This document shows, in pieces, positions 37,315-46,027 of a stretch of DNA of 49,023 nucleotides; the first letter of the stretch is position 1; each line of letters opens with the position of its first letter. The DNA is taken from the NCBI GenBank assembly GCA_003116975.1, contig BGKB01000295.1:1-49023 (forward strand), in the 5' to 3' direction. Below the pieces are notes generated by a model. It ran no database searches and was not told where the DNA came from. It worked only from the letters and a program-made list of their open reading frames with translations. The position numbers and the translations under genes are program-made. This DNA comes from Aurantiochytrium sp. KH105 (Eukaryota; Sar; Bigyra; Thraustochytrida; Thraustochytriidae).

Positions 37315-40300
37315 ATGGCGCGAGATGACGACGCAACGCCAAAGATATCACCGTCGCCTGCGACGGTGCGTTGCCGCGAGACGAAACCCATGCAATCGAG
37401 ACAAGGCCGCGAGACGACCGGGTTCTGCCTCGAGGTGCAACAGAAGACTGATTGTCTCGGTACCGACGTTTCCAGCATCAGCATTGTGCGAAGCGAGGCA
37501 GATTTGGCTGCTTTTCACCGCCAACTCCTAAGTTTACAAGCCGTCGAGAGCGAGGACAATGCCGAAGACATCGACACCTCCCTCGACTTTCCCGGGTACA
37601 GCCACAGACGAAGCGAACGTCTAGGTCGTTCATTTCCCTTGGCTGGCGCCATCGTAGTTTTGGTATGCGCGTTGGCGGATGCCGCGCTCTTGCATGGAGG
37701 TGGTTTCGATGTGCTCCGCGGAACAAAGCAAGCCGCACTCGTCGCCGCGCTGATCTTAGCGCAAATGTTTGCGGCAGTGCTCATAGATCAATGCGTCCGC
37801 ACGCCACCGTGTCTTGACAGCAGCGATTGCAGCGCAATTGAATCCTACCTGCAAAGAGCACTCGCCTTGCGCGGCAAACAGACTCAGGATGCCGTGCAGG
37901 CCCTCTTGGAGCCGCCGTTGCGCCCGGATTGGCCCGGTCGCATGGGCCCCATTGATCTTGTGATTCATGACCTGCCGCACCCACGCAGCCAAACGGAGTG
38001 GTGGTACTTTAATGCACACCTGGAGTGTCAACCTCGGGAAGGAGGTCCGCGCAGCGCGTCGCCGCGCAAATTTAGCGTTTTTGTGTGCTTTTTCCGTTTT
38101 TTCAAGTATTACGATCGTCGGTCCAAGACACGTTACTTTAGTCATGCGCTCACTTGGGCCGTGAGCGACGTGGAGAACTCCAAGTACTATTCTGACGTTT
38201 TGCTCGAGCGCGACGCGCCTCGCAGCATCCTCAAAGCGCTAGAGCAGGGTCACGGGGTTCAGGATCGAATTTTGCAGCGAGCCTTGCGGGAGATCCTCGA
38301 AAAGGACAGTGTTCCTTTGCCCGATCGTCTCTTGTCTCGCGATGCCGTCGTAGAAACGGTCGAGGAGACGGGCGAGCTCCGCCTCAATTATGAGGGCGCA
38401 AGTCTAGAAAAGTCCAAGGATGGAGTCTATCGCGTGCGTGCCTCGCATTACAAGCTGCCCTGCGCGCTGGATCTGAGCTTTTCGCCGGAAAAAGCGCCCA
38501 TTCGACATGGCGACCATGGTGTCGTCAAGGGCCGGGAGGGCGACGATATGTTTTACTACTGCATCTCGCGTTGCAAGGTTGAAGGTTCTGTGAGTGTCCC
38601 GCGGCCCGCTGAACGTGGTGCAGCCGTTGATGTCGAGGCGAAGGATCATCTCAAGGTGCAGAAAGGCAGCGGCTGGTTCGATCACGAGTTCGGAGGCGCG
38701 CCAGAGGAGGAGCGCCTCGGAAAGGCCACAGACGCGTCATCTGCCAAGGAAGGCGAGGCAAGTCAAGCGGGTTCAAGCGAGTCCTCTGAAGACTCATCCG
38801 AGCCAGAGCTCGAAGGCAAGGGTTGCACAGAACGCATCGGTGAGCATCATACAGGGCGATACGCCTGGAATTGGCTCGCAGCCCAGCTTGACGACGGAAC
38901 CGAGGTTTCTGCTGCACTGTTAGTGAATCCTGTGGCAGGCGAGGTCATGGAGGTCAAGGCCATCATTGTGGACGCTCAAGGCGAGCGAACGCAGTTTGAC
39001 GGCTCGCACGGGGTGCTCTTTACTGCCGACTCGGCGCCGGACGCAGTCTGGACCTCGGTGCGAACCTTTGTCTCGTACCCAGTCAAATACCGACTGTGCG
39101 TTCCTGGCGCAGGTCTTGATCTTGCGGTAGAGGCTAGTTTTGCAGACCAAGAGTTTATGACCCTCATCGCGAAGCCCGCCTTTTGGGAAGGCAGGTGCGA
39201 GGTGAGCGGCACACGATGCGGTCACGCAGTCCGTGGCACAGCTTTTGTGGAGCGTAATGGTTTTAGCGAAGGCGAGACGGTGAATCGCTTCTTCAAAAAC
39301 GTTGGTAAGAAAGTACGAGCAAGCGTTCGCGCCATGTACCCGTTGCATCCTACGTTTGAGGAAGCTCTTGAGCTCGTTGCCACCAAAGACACCCCGCATC
39401 ATGTGCGTGGTGTCCCTCTTGACGTTCTCGGCCAGACGTTGATCGCCCCGGTTCGTGCTGTGGCCGACCGCGGCGGCAAGTCATGGCGATCCTATGGCGC
39501 GCTGGCATGCGTAGACTGTGTAGGAGGCGACTCGCGCGACTTTGTTGACTGGGTGGCCATGCCCGAGTTCCTGCACGTGGGTTCGCTCATTGTCGATGAC
39601 ATCCAGGATGGGTCCGAGACGCGTCGTGGTGGACCAGCCGCTCACATGGAGTATGGCGTGCCGCTCTGCATCAACGCCGGGACGGCGGCTTACTTTCAGT
39701 GCGAGCAAATGATTCGCGCGCCGGGGCTTACTCCTGAGGAGCTGAACCGGTGCTATGCGCTCTACTTTTCCGCGCTTCGAGGCGGGCACGCTGGGCAAGC
39801 GCTCGACATTCACGGCCTAGACTATATGATGGACGCGGTTGTGGCGTCAGGGGACGCAGCTCTGCTCGAAGAGCGCATTCTCGGAATTCACATGCTCAAG
39901 ACGGCAGTGCCCGCGGGCACCTTGGCACGCATGGGGGCTCTCGTGGGCAAGGGCTCTGACGAGCAGGTAGAGGCCATGGGGCGTTACTTTGAAAGTGTGG
40001 GCGTAGCCTTTCAGATCATGGACGACGTCCTGAATCTGCGCGGGCTCTTCGCCAACGAGACAGACAAGCTCAAACCGGGGACGTCGCTCAAGCGTCTGGG
40101 CGAGGACATCGTCGACGGCAAGGTCACTTTCCCAGTCGCTAAGGCCATGGGAGTCTTGAACTCGCAGGAGGAGCGACGCGCGCTCTGGGACAGTATTCGG
40201 GCCAAGCCGCAGGATCAAGGCAAAGTGGATGCGATCATCGCACAGCTCGAGGCGCTCGGCGCCATCGAGGCCTGCGTTCGACAGGCCGAGAAAGAGGTCG

Positions 40301-40398
40301 AGCAGGCGTGGGACAAGCTTGATCGCGTCATTCCAGACTCTTTTCCAAAGATGATGCTGCGCGCCTTTGGCTGGTTCGTCATTGACAGAATCTGCTAA
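37315..40398 (+). CDS. Membrane-anchored CrtC/AttH-like domain fused to isoprenyl diphosphate synthase
   Basis: A 1027-residue, apparently bifunctional protein. The start at 37315 is chosen because upstream in-frame codons look like spacer; ATGs at 37071 or 36721 remain possible. Two hydrophobic segments (about 105-160) suggest a membrane anchor. Residues about 208-640 match the CrtC/AttH lipocalin-like family: HPRSQTEWWYFNAHL (Glu228-Trp-Trp-Tyr), FFRFF, SHALTWA, GWFDHEFGG and YAWNWLAAQLDDGTE. CrtC is a carotenoid hydratase in bacteria, and relatives include Diels-Alderases. Residues about 675-1020 are a trans-isoprenyl diphosphate synthase: VGSLIVDDIQDGSETRRGG with the first Asp-rich motif (761-765), LRGGHAGQALD, LKTA, and FQIMDDVLNL (903-907) as the second, DDxxN, which resembles eukaryotic GGPP synthases. 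One ORF spans both with no stop. It probably makes a prenyl diphosphate and modifies an isoprenoid. Product and direction are unknown; both domain families are well supported. Confidence 0.9.
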   Translation: MARDDDATPKISPSPATVRCRETKPMQSRQGRETTGFCLEVQQKTDCLGTDVSSISIVRSEADLAAFHRQLLSLQAVESEDNAEDIDTSLDFPGYSHRRSERLGRSFPLAGAIVVLVCALADAALLHGGGFDVLRGTKQAALVAALILAQMFAAVLIDQCVRTPPCLDSSDCSAIESYLQRALALRGKQTQDAVQALLEPPLRPDWPGRMGPIDLVIHDLPHPRSQTEWWYFNAHLECQPREGGPRSASPRKFSVFVCFFRFFKYYDRRSKTRYFSHALTWAVSDVENSKYYSDVLLERDAPRSILKALEQGHGVQDRILQRALREILEKDSVPLPDRLLSRDAVVETVEETGELRLNYEGASLEKSKDGVYRVRASHYKLPCALDLSFSPEKAPIRHGDHGVVKGREGDDMFYYCISRCKVEGSVSVPRPAERGAAVDVEAKDHLKVQKGSGWFDHEFGGAPEEERLGKATDASSAKEGEASQAGSSESSEDSSEPELEGKGCTERIGEHHTGRYAWNWLAAQLDDGTEVSAALLVNPVAGEVMEVKAIIVDAQGERTQFDGSHGVLFTADSAPDAVWTSVRTFVSYPVKYRLCVPGAGLDLAVEASFADQEFMTLIAKPAFWEGRCEVSGTRCGHAVRGTAFVERNGFSEGETVNRFFKNVGKKVRASVRAMYPLHPTFEEALELVATKDTPHHVRGVPLDVLGQTLIAPVRAVADRGGKSWRSYGALACVDCVGGDSRDFVDWVAMPEFLHVGSLIVDDIQDGSETRRGGPAAHMEYGVPLCINAGTAAYFQCEQMIRAPGLTPEELNRCYALYFSALRGGHAGQALDIHGLDYMMDAVVASGDAALLEERILGIHMLKTAVPAGTLARMGALVGKGSDEQVEAMGRYFESVGVAFQIMDDVLNLRGLFANETDKLKPGTSLKRLGEDIVDGKVTFPVAKAMGVLNSQEERRALWDSIRAKPQDQGKVDAIIAQLEALGAIEACVRQAEKEVEQAWDKLDRVIPDSFPKMMLRAFGWFVIDRIC

Positions 40399-41494
40399 AG
40401 AGCGGGCGAGCTCCCATTCTTCGATCAGGATATGGTCTGGGCAAGAGAAAGAACGAACGATCGATCTCCGACCGTCAGTTCATCGAGTGTAGTGTAGACC
40501 TCCGAGGCGCCGCACAGACGAGTTTTCTGTGCAGGCTCTTCGGCGCAATGCGTAGTCAGACATACGTTCGCAACGTGCTGCAAAACATAGACAACGAGGC
40601 AGTGTTTTTTTTTGTGTGATGTGTTTGTGTTTGTGTGTGTTGTAGTGTGGGGTTGTAAAAGGTGTTCTGTCTTGTTGTTGTGGGTGTAGGTGTTGGTGTT
40701 GGTGTTATTGTTGTGGGTGTATTGTGTGGTTGATTGTGGGTCCAGGAGAGCTACGGATAAACGCGGTAATGTAGCGAGTGGAATGCCAGACAGGCCGATA
40801 GACAGACTGCTTGGTGAGAGAGCAGATCCAGCATCGGGAGCACGGTGCAGGAGAGTGGTAAAGAAAGGAAAGAAGAAAAAGAAGCCGCCACTTCTCTTCT
40901 TCTACTTTTTCTTCTTCATCTCCTCGATCCGCTCTTCCCGATGACTCTTCTCCCTGCGTTTTTGTCTCCAACTCGCTCGCGTAATGACTCTTCTTCATGT
41001 TCTTTTCTTTATAACTCTTCCTCTTGCTCTTCTCCTTTCTCTCTGTCTCATCCTCTCGCTCTTCTCCCCACAGCTTTTTTTTCTCCCCATTTCTGGATCT
41101 GTGCGCGGACGCAAGTCGACGCATCAGATTGTAGTGTGTAGTGTGTTGTGTGTGTAAAACTGTCAGACAGTTGTAATGTGTTTGCGCAGTAACGCATGGC
41201 CCAGCGCGGACGCATTGACAGTCACGCCATCATCCTCGAGCCGAGCCCGACCGACCTCTCAGATCTCTTCACGATCCCCTTTCTTTTTCTTACCTCTCTC
41301 ACTTTGCCTCGCGACAAACACGTTCCATTATCCTCACCCGATGATCGAGCTCTGCCGGCTCACAAAATCCCGACTTCTCCTCCTCCACGGCCAAGAAGTC
41401 GAATGGTTCTCGAGGGTGGAAACCAGCAGACGAACACTTCAGCCAACTGGCCTTCGCCGCGACCGTCAGACAGGTTTTCTCGTAGTGCGCGAAC
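40399..41494. other. Convergent spacer with GT-rich and pyrimidine-rich tracts
   Basis: A 1.1-kb spacer between two 3' ends. About 40599-40740 is strongly G/T-rich on the + strand (TGTGTT, GTTGTGG, GGTGTTG words). About 40894-41090 is C/T-rich (CTTCTTC, CTCTTCTC), followed by TAGTGTG words to 41160. ORFs across this low-complexity sequence are not supported. The tracts may be 3' UTR sequence. Confidence 0.5.
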
Positions 41495-44206
41495 CTATGC
41501 CGAAATTTGCTTGGCCGCGTATTCCGCAGCTTCGGCGAGATCCTGGTTCGGGTGCTGCTTCGCATACTGAACAAGAGGCGCAATGTTGTTCATGTTGTTG
41601 CGCAGAGGCTCGCGGAACGGCTGTCCAACCGTCTTGGCAATATCGCCAAGGATGTTGAGTACGCTCTTGACCACCGGGTCCGCAACCTTGTAAGGGATGT
41701 CCGAGAGCGAGGCCAGATCAGGAGGAACGATGGACGGATCCTTGTTCTGGTAATAATTGCGCGCGTCGACGAGCTCCATAGAGACGGAGCAGGCGAGATT
41801 GTAAATCTGCTCAAGAAAGGGGTGCAACGCGGTAGCGTCAACATCGAGGAGCATGAGCTCCATGGCCTCAAGAGCCGCCTCGCGCAGGTTGTTAAGATCA
41901 TCCGCAAATTCGGCTTCAGTGACATCGAGCGAAACATTGCAGGCGCTGATCGCCGTGTGCATGGCAGTCGGAAAGTAAGGCTGAAAGTTCTTTGGGCCCA
42001 CGGCATCGGCAATGTCGCCGAGAATGGTGAGGTGGGGCGGCTTGACTTCGCTCTGCAGATCGTCTGAGCCGAGGTTATCGTAGACATATTGCATGAGCTG
42101 GGGGGTGAGCTGCACAAGCTGAGGCTGGTCCTTGAGGGCGGTGCACACATCAGCGCAGAGACGGACAGCTGCGATACACACCTGCGAGTTCTCGCGCGTC
42201 TGAAGACCGCGGAAGACGAGCGGGACGACGGCCTCCATGTAGCGAGTGAAGCTGGGTCCAACGATGCGCGTAACTTCGCCAATGGCGCCGAGCGCATCAG
42301 CATGCGCGTTCGAGCCCGGGCGGTTGAGAACGGCAATCATGGTCTTCATGATTTCGTCCGGCACGGCATGCGGCGAAGCCTCGCCTTGGGCGGCGCCAGC
42401 CACAGGGAGCTGCAGCAGGTAATCTTCGAGCTTGACGATGCACATGCTGACAACGCCGCAGAGCTCGACCTCTTGGAATCCGGTCTGGTCGTGGACCTTG
42501 CCGTCGCGAATCTCGCCGAGACGCACGAGACTGGTGTGCAAAAGAACGCGACCGACAAAGTCGCGCATGTCCTTGGCGCTGACTTCAATGAGGCGCATAA
42601 GTGCCTCGTAGGCATCCTCCATGAGCTGCCACTGGTGGCTGTCCTGGCGACGGGCAGCGTCCCAAAGGGCGCGCCCAAACTTTTGCATCAACTCGCCACT
42701 GAGGGCGTTGGTCTGCTGATTGGCCTGATCCTGGAAGGCGCCCGCAAAGGCGTAGACAGCCGCGGCGGCCATGTGGGCCACGCGCGGCTTGTCGTTGAGG
42801 GCGTCAAAGATGGTGCTGACCATGAGTCGAACGTTGTCCGAGGTGACGCCGCCAATGTGCGAGGAGCAAATGAGGGACACGGCCCAGGCTGCCGTCTCGC
42901 GCACGGTGGCGACGGGCTCTGGCTCCTGGTTGGTGTTCATGGACGTCGGGACCATGCGCTGCAGAAGCGTGACCATGATCTCGTTAATGGCAGAGCTCAT
43001 GTCGCTGCTCGACGCATCGCGGAGCACAGCGCCAAAGGCGAAGATGGCGGCCTGGCGGCGGCGCCAGTCCGGATTGACAACGTTCTGCGAGGTGAACTGC
43101 ATGGCGTATTGACGAATGGAAGGACCGAGGCAGGTGCAGAGGTTGACGAAGCAATGCTCGGCCGCGCCATAGAGCGTGTTCTCAGAAGACTCATCCTCAT
43201 CGGGCTCTTCGTCCTGCTGCAAGAGGCAAAAGTCGAGCACGAGTTTGCACAAGGGCTCCTGGACGGTAACTACAAAATCGTAGCAGGGCGAGCCCGGGTC
43301 GTTCTCGCGCTTGCGCTCCGTCTCCTCGTAGGCCATCTCGGACCAAAAGTTGAGAGCCTGCTGCGCGACACTCTCCTCGTCAACATTACGGATGGCCTCG
43401 GTGGTGCGCTCCCAAATCTCCTGCATGTGCTCCTTCAGGTGGTGGTAGTACAGCTCGAGCACGGTCGTGAGGCACTGGAAGGCATGCTCGCGGGCCTCGG
43501 GGTGCGGAGATTGGGTCATGCGCAGGATCATCTCCATGATGACGCGGCGCTCCTGCTCGTTCTCCATGTTGTGCTTGGCAAAGTCGAGGGTGTCGGAAAG
43601 GGCCTCGGTGGCGGCCACCTGGACGTCCTTTGGCATCTGGGCGGACATGCCTACGGAGATCTTGCTGAGCAGTTGGTTGATGGCATCTTCGCCGACACCG
43701 AAGCCGACGTCGACAGCGACGGAGGAAAAGTAGCCGAGACCGAGGAGAGGTCCGACGATCTGACTTGCGTCGCGGCTGTGAGCCTGGTCAAAGGCCTGGA
43801 CGAGCTGAGCGGGAAGTTCGTTCCAGGCATCGGCAGGGAGCTCAAACTTGGCGACGGCCTCGACGACCTGAGCGGCCTGCTTGGCGACGTTGACGGTGGC
43901 GGTTGCAAGGACCTGGAGAATGATCTGCTTCACCATGGCCTTGGCTTCGGGCGCGAGCGCCGACCACTGCTCGTGCTTTCGGCGCGCGCTGAGGTCATCA
44001 TTGCCGGTCAAGATGCGCTTCATTTGCAGCGCTGCGATGGTGCGCGAGTTTTCTGGCTTGCCATCGTTGCCGAGCTCCTTGGCGAGCTCGACGAGGTACT
44101 GCGGAAAGTTATTCTGCTCAAAGTCAGCCAGCGACTTCTCCGCGGGGCCGCGCACGTTGACGTCATTCTCCTGCGTCGCGAGCAGGATCTGCGTGAGGTT
44201 GTCCAT
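41495..44206 (-). CDS. KPNB1: Importin subunit beta (karyopherin beta 1)
   Basis: A 903-residue HEAT-repeat protein, close to the 876 residues of human importin beta. The N-terminal importin-beta domain is visible (about 20-115; AEKSLADFEQNNFPQYLVEL and a conserved Arg/Lys region). The acidic loop DEEPDEDESSEN (about 335-347) is followed by VVNPDWRRRQAAIFAFGAVL, matching the HEAT-8 region that contacts Ran. Repeats continue to the end. It carries importin-alpha/NLS cargo through the nuclear pore and is released by Ran-GTP. The start in front of MDNLTQILLAT matches the family N-terminus. The stop is TAG. Codons are strongly G/C-ending, as in pyruvate kinase, which fits high expression. Strong similarity leaves little doubt about the call. 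Confidence 0.96.
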   Translation of the reverse strand: MDNLTQILLATQENDVNVRGPAEKSLADFEQNNFPQYLVELAKELGNDGKPENSRTIAALQMKRILTGNDDLSARRKHEQWSALAPEAKAMVKQIILQVLATATVNVAKQAAQVVEAVAKFELPADAWNELPAQLVQAFDQAHSRDASQIVGPLLGLGYFSSVAVDVGFGVGEDAINQLLSKISVGMSAQMPKDVQVAATEALSDTLDFAKHNMENEQERRVIMEMILRMTQSPHPEAREHAFQCLTTVLELYYHHLKEHMQEIWERTTEAIRNVDEESVAQQALNFWSEMAYEETERKRENDPGSPCYDFVVTVQEPLCKLVLDFCLLQQDEEPDEDESSENTLYGAAEHCFVNLCTCLGPSIRQYAMQFTSQNVVNPDWRRRQAAIFAFGAVLRDASSSDMSSAINEIMVTLLQRMVPTSMNTNQEPEPVATVRETAAWAVSLICSSHIGGVTSDNVRLMVSTIFDALNDKPRVAHMAAAAVYAFAGAFQDQANQQTNALSGELMQKFGRALWDAARRQDSHQWQLMEDAYEALMRLIEVSAKDMRDFVGRVLLHTSLVRLGEIRDGKVHDQTGFQEVELCGVVSMCIVKLEDYLLQLPVAGAAQGEASPHAVPDEIMKTMIAVLNRPGSNAHADALGAIGEVTRIVGPSFTRYMEAVVPLVFRGLQTRENSQVCIAAVRLCADVCTALKDQPQLVQLTPQLMQYVYDNLGSDDLQSEVKPPHLTILGDIADAVGPKNFQPYFPTAMHTAISACNVSLDVTEAEFADDLNNLREAALEAMELMLLDVDATALHPFLEQIYNLACSVSMELVDARNYYQNKDPSIVPPDLASLSDIPYKVADPVVKSVLNILGDIAKTVGQPFREPLRNNMNNIAPLVQYAKQHPNQDLAEAAEYAAKQISA

Positions 44207-46027
44207 GCTGTCGACGGCGGCCGGTCCTGCGCTCGCTCGCTCACCCGCTGCGTGCGTGCGTGCGTGTGCTGCGCGCGCTGCGAGAGCGTCTTGTGCTTGC
44301 GGATCGAGAACGAAGACGTCGCGTTCGTTCGGTCAGTCGGTCGCTCGGCCGCTGCGAAACGCCTCCCCGGCGGCGCGGCGCGGGCGCGGGCCTGCGGCTG
44401 CGCGGCGGCGGCGGCGCGCGCGACCGGGCGAGCGTGCGGGCGGGCGGGCGCGCGGGCGTGCGTGGGGGCGGGCGGGCGGACGGGCGCGCGTGCGAGGCGG
44501 TGGCGACGGCGGCGGCGGTTGTGCTTTTTTGGTCTGCCACTCCACGTCGCGCTGTCGCGGCTATAGCCGACTGTGGGCCTGTCCCGATACTCCACTTGGG
44601 CCGCGGTTTTCTTCACTTGCGCCTCGCGCCTCCGAAGTGCTGGCAAACTGGATAGCGTGCCTTCTTTCTTGGATATATAGTAGTATACTAGTACTATAGT
44701 ATACTAGATGGGCAGGCAAAGGTAGGCAGGGCCTAGGCTGGGCTTACTAACTGTAATAAGTAAGTAAGGGAGGAAGGCAGGCAAAAGCAGCAGCAGCCTG
44801 GCAGCTGCAGCTGATGTGAGCCCGGTTTAAAAATTAAGATGCTGCAACAAGAAGTTCCTCGTCATCACGTCTTTGGGCGTGTACGACGCGAGCTATAGCA
44901 GCTCTTCAGAACGTAGGAAAAACAAATCTATTTGCAAGAAATCCCAATTCAAAGAGGTGTATAGATTACTATATAATAAACTTGAACGAACTCGCTGCTG
45001 CTGCTAGCGGATACAGACACGCTTTGGCAGCCCACACCACTGTTTGGCTAGAGCTTGATCTCTGGTGGATCTCGTGACCCAATCTTGCCTAGACCTAGGC
45101 ATCAAAGGTAAATTTGAATGGGTTGCCCAAAGTTTGGCCCAAATTGTCCCTGATGTGAAACCGGTGAACAAGAAGTTACTTTTCTCCATCTCAAGGGCAA
45201 CGCACACTCGAAGCTCGAAGCCATTGGTCCTGGGCGTCGTCGTCGTCCTGCAGCCCCTCGTGTCTTCCCCAAAAGTCCTTCTCGCGCCTCGCAAGCGAGC
45301 ACTTTTCCTCCCGTCCCCGCGCGGACGCCGCTGGCAGCCAGCCATGTCCCGGTGGACTCGAGACAGAGAGGGGCGCCTCCGCGCCAGCCATTCCACTCCA
45401 GCCGCGCGTATGTTCCACTTGCGCCGCGCGGCGCCAAAGCGCATCTTGTGTTTTGTTCCACTTGCCGCCGCCGCCTGCCGCCACTGTCCAGCCAGCCTCT
45501 CGCGCCCGCCCGCCTGCCCCGCCTCGCCGCCACACCCCGGCGCCGCCCGCGAGAACCACTGACTGTGAGTGCTCGCGCGGCCGGGCTTCAGCTTGCTGGC
45601 CACGGCCTGGCCGGGCTTGCTGGCCGCGCCCGCGCCGGCGCCGCGCCGGGTCGCGCCGCGCCGCTGCCGCGCGAAAGATAGGATGGAGAGCTCGCCAGGA
45701 TAGGCCGGCCAGCCAGCCAGAAGAAGGCGGCCAACGCCCCTGCACAGTGAATCTATCCATGGCACAGACGGGTATAGAGGGCTATTCTACAGTTAGGCGC
45801 AGCTAGTACGGGCGCGGCTCGAAGGACCAGTGACTGACTGACTGGGAGGCGAGAGAAAGCACGCGGGGCGAAACGAAGGGTGGCTGGGCGGCGCGGGCAA
45901 ACAGCGAAAGCGCAGCGAGCGAGCCCGCAAGGCCAACGCCCGGTGGACCGCTCGCGCGCGCGGGCGCCCGAGCGCAGCGCGAGAGCAGCGCGCGGCGAAG
46001 CGGGACGGAGGCAGGCAGACCGCGGGG
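44207..46027. other. 1.8-kb divergent spacer between importin beta and PRPP synthetase
   Basis: No gene is supported. It has GC-rich parts near both genes (44207-44540 and 45450-46027), a TGCG repeat (about 44248-44268), an AT-rich middle (44660-45000) with the paired palindrome, and CAG/CTG words at about 44790-44815 and 44994-45008. Shadow ORFs in it are Arg/Ala/Pro-rich. Confidence 0.5.
44681..44706. repeat. Two copies of the 10-bp palindrome TAGTATACTA
   Basis: TAGTATACTA, which is its own reverse complement, occurs at 44681-44690 and 44697-44706, separated by GTACTA. It sits in an AT-rich island within GC-rich sequence. Confidence 0.9.

Noticed and set aside
42089..44566. 825-residue ORF opposite importin beta
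   Set aside because: It is a shadow frame from G/C-ending codons, without domains; it even runs into the GC-rich spacer.
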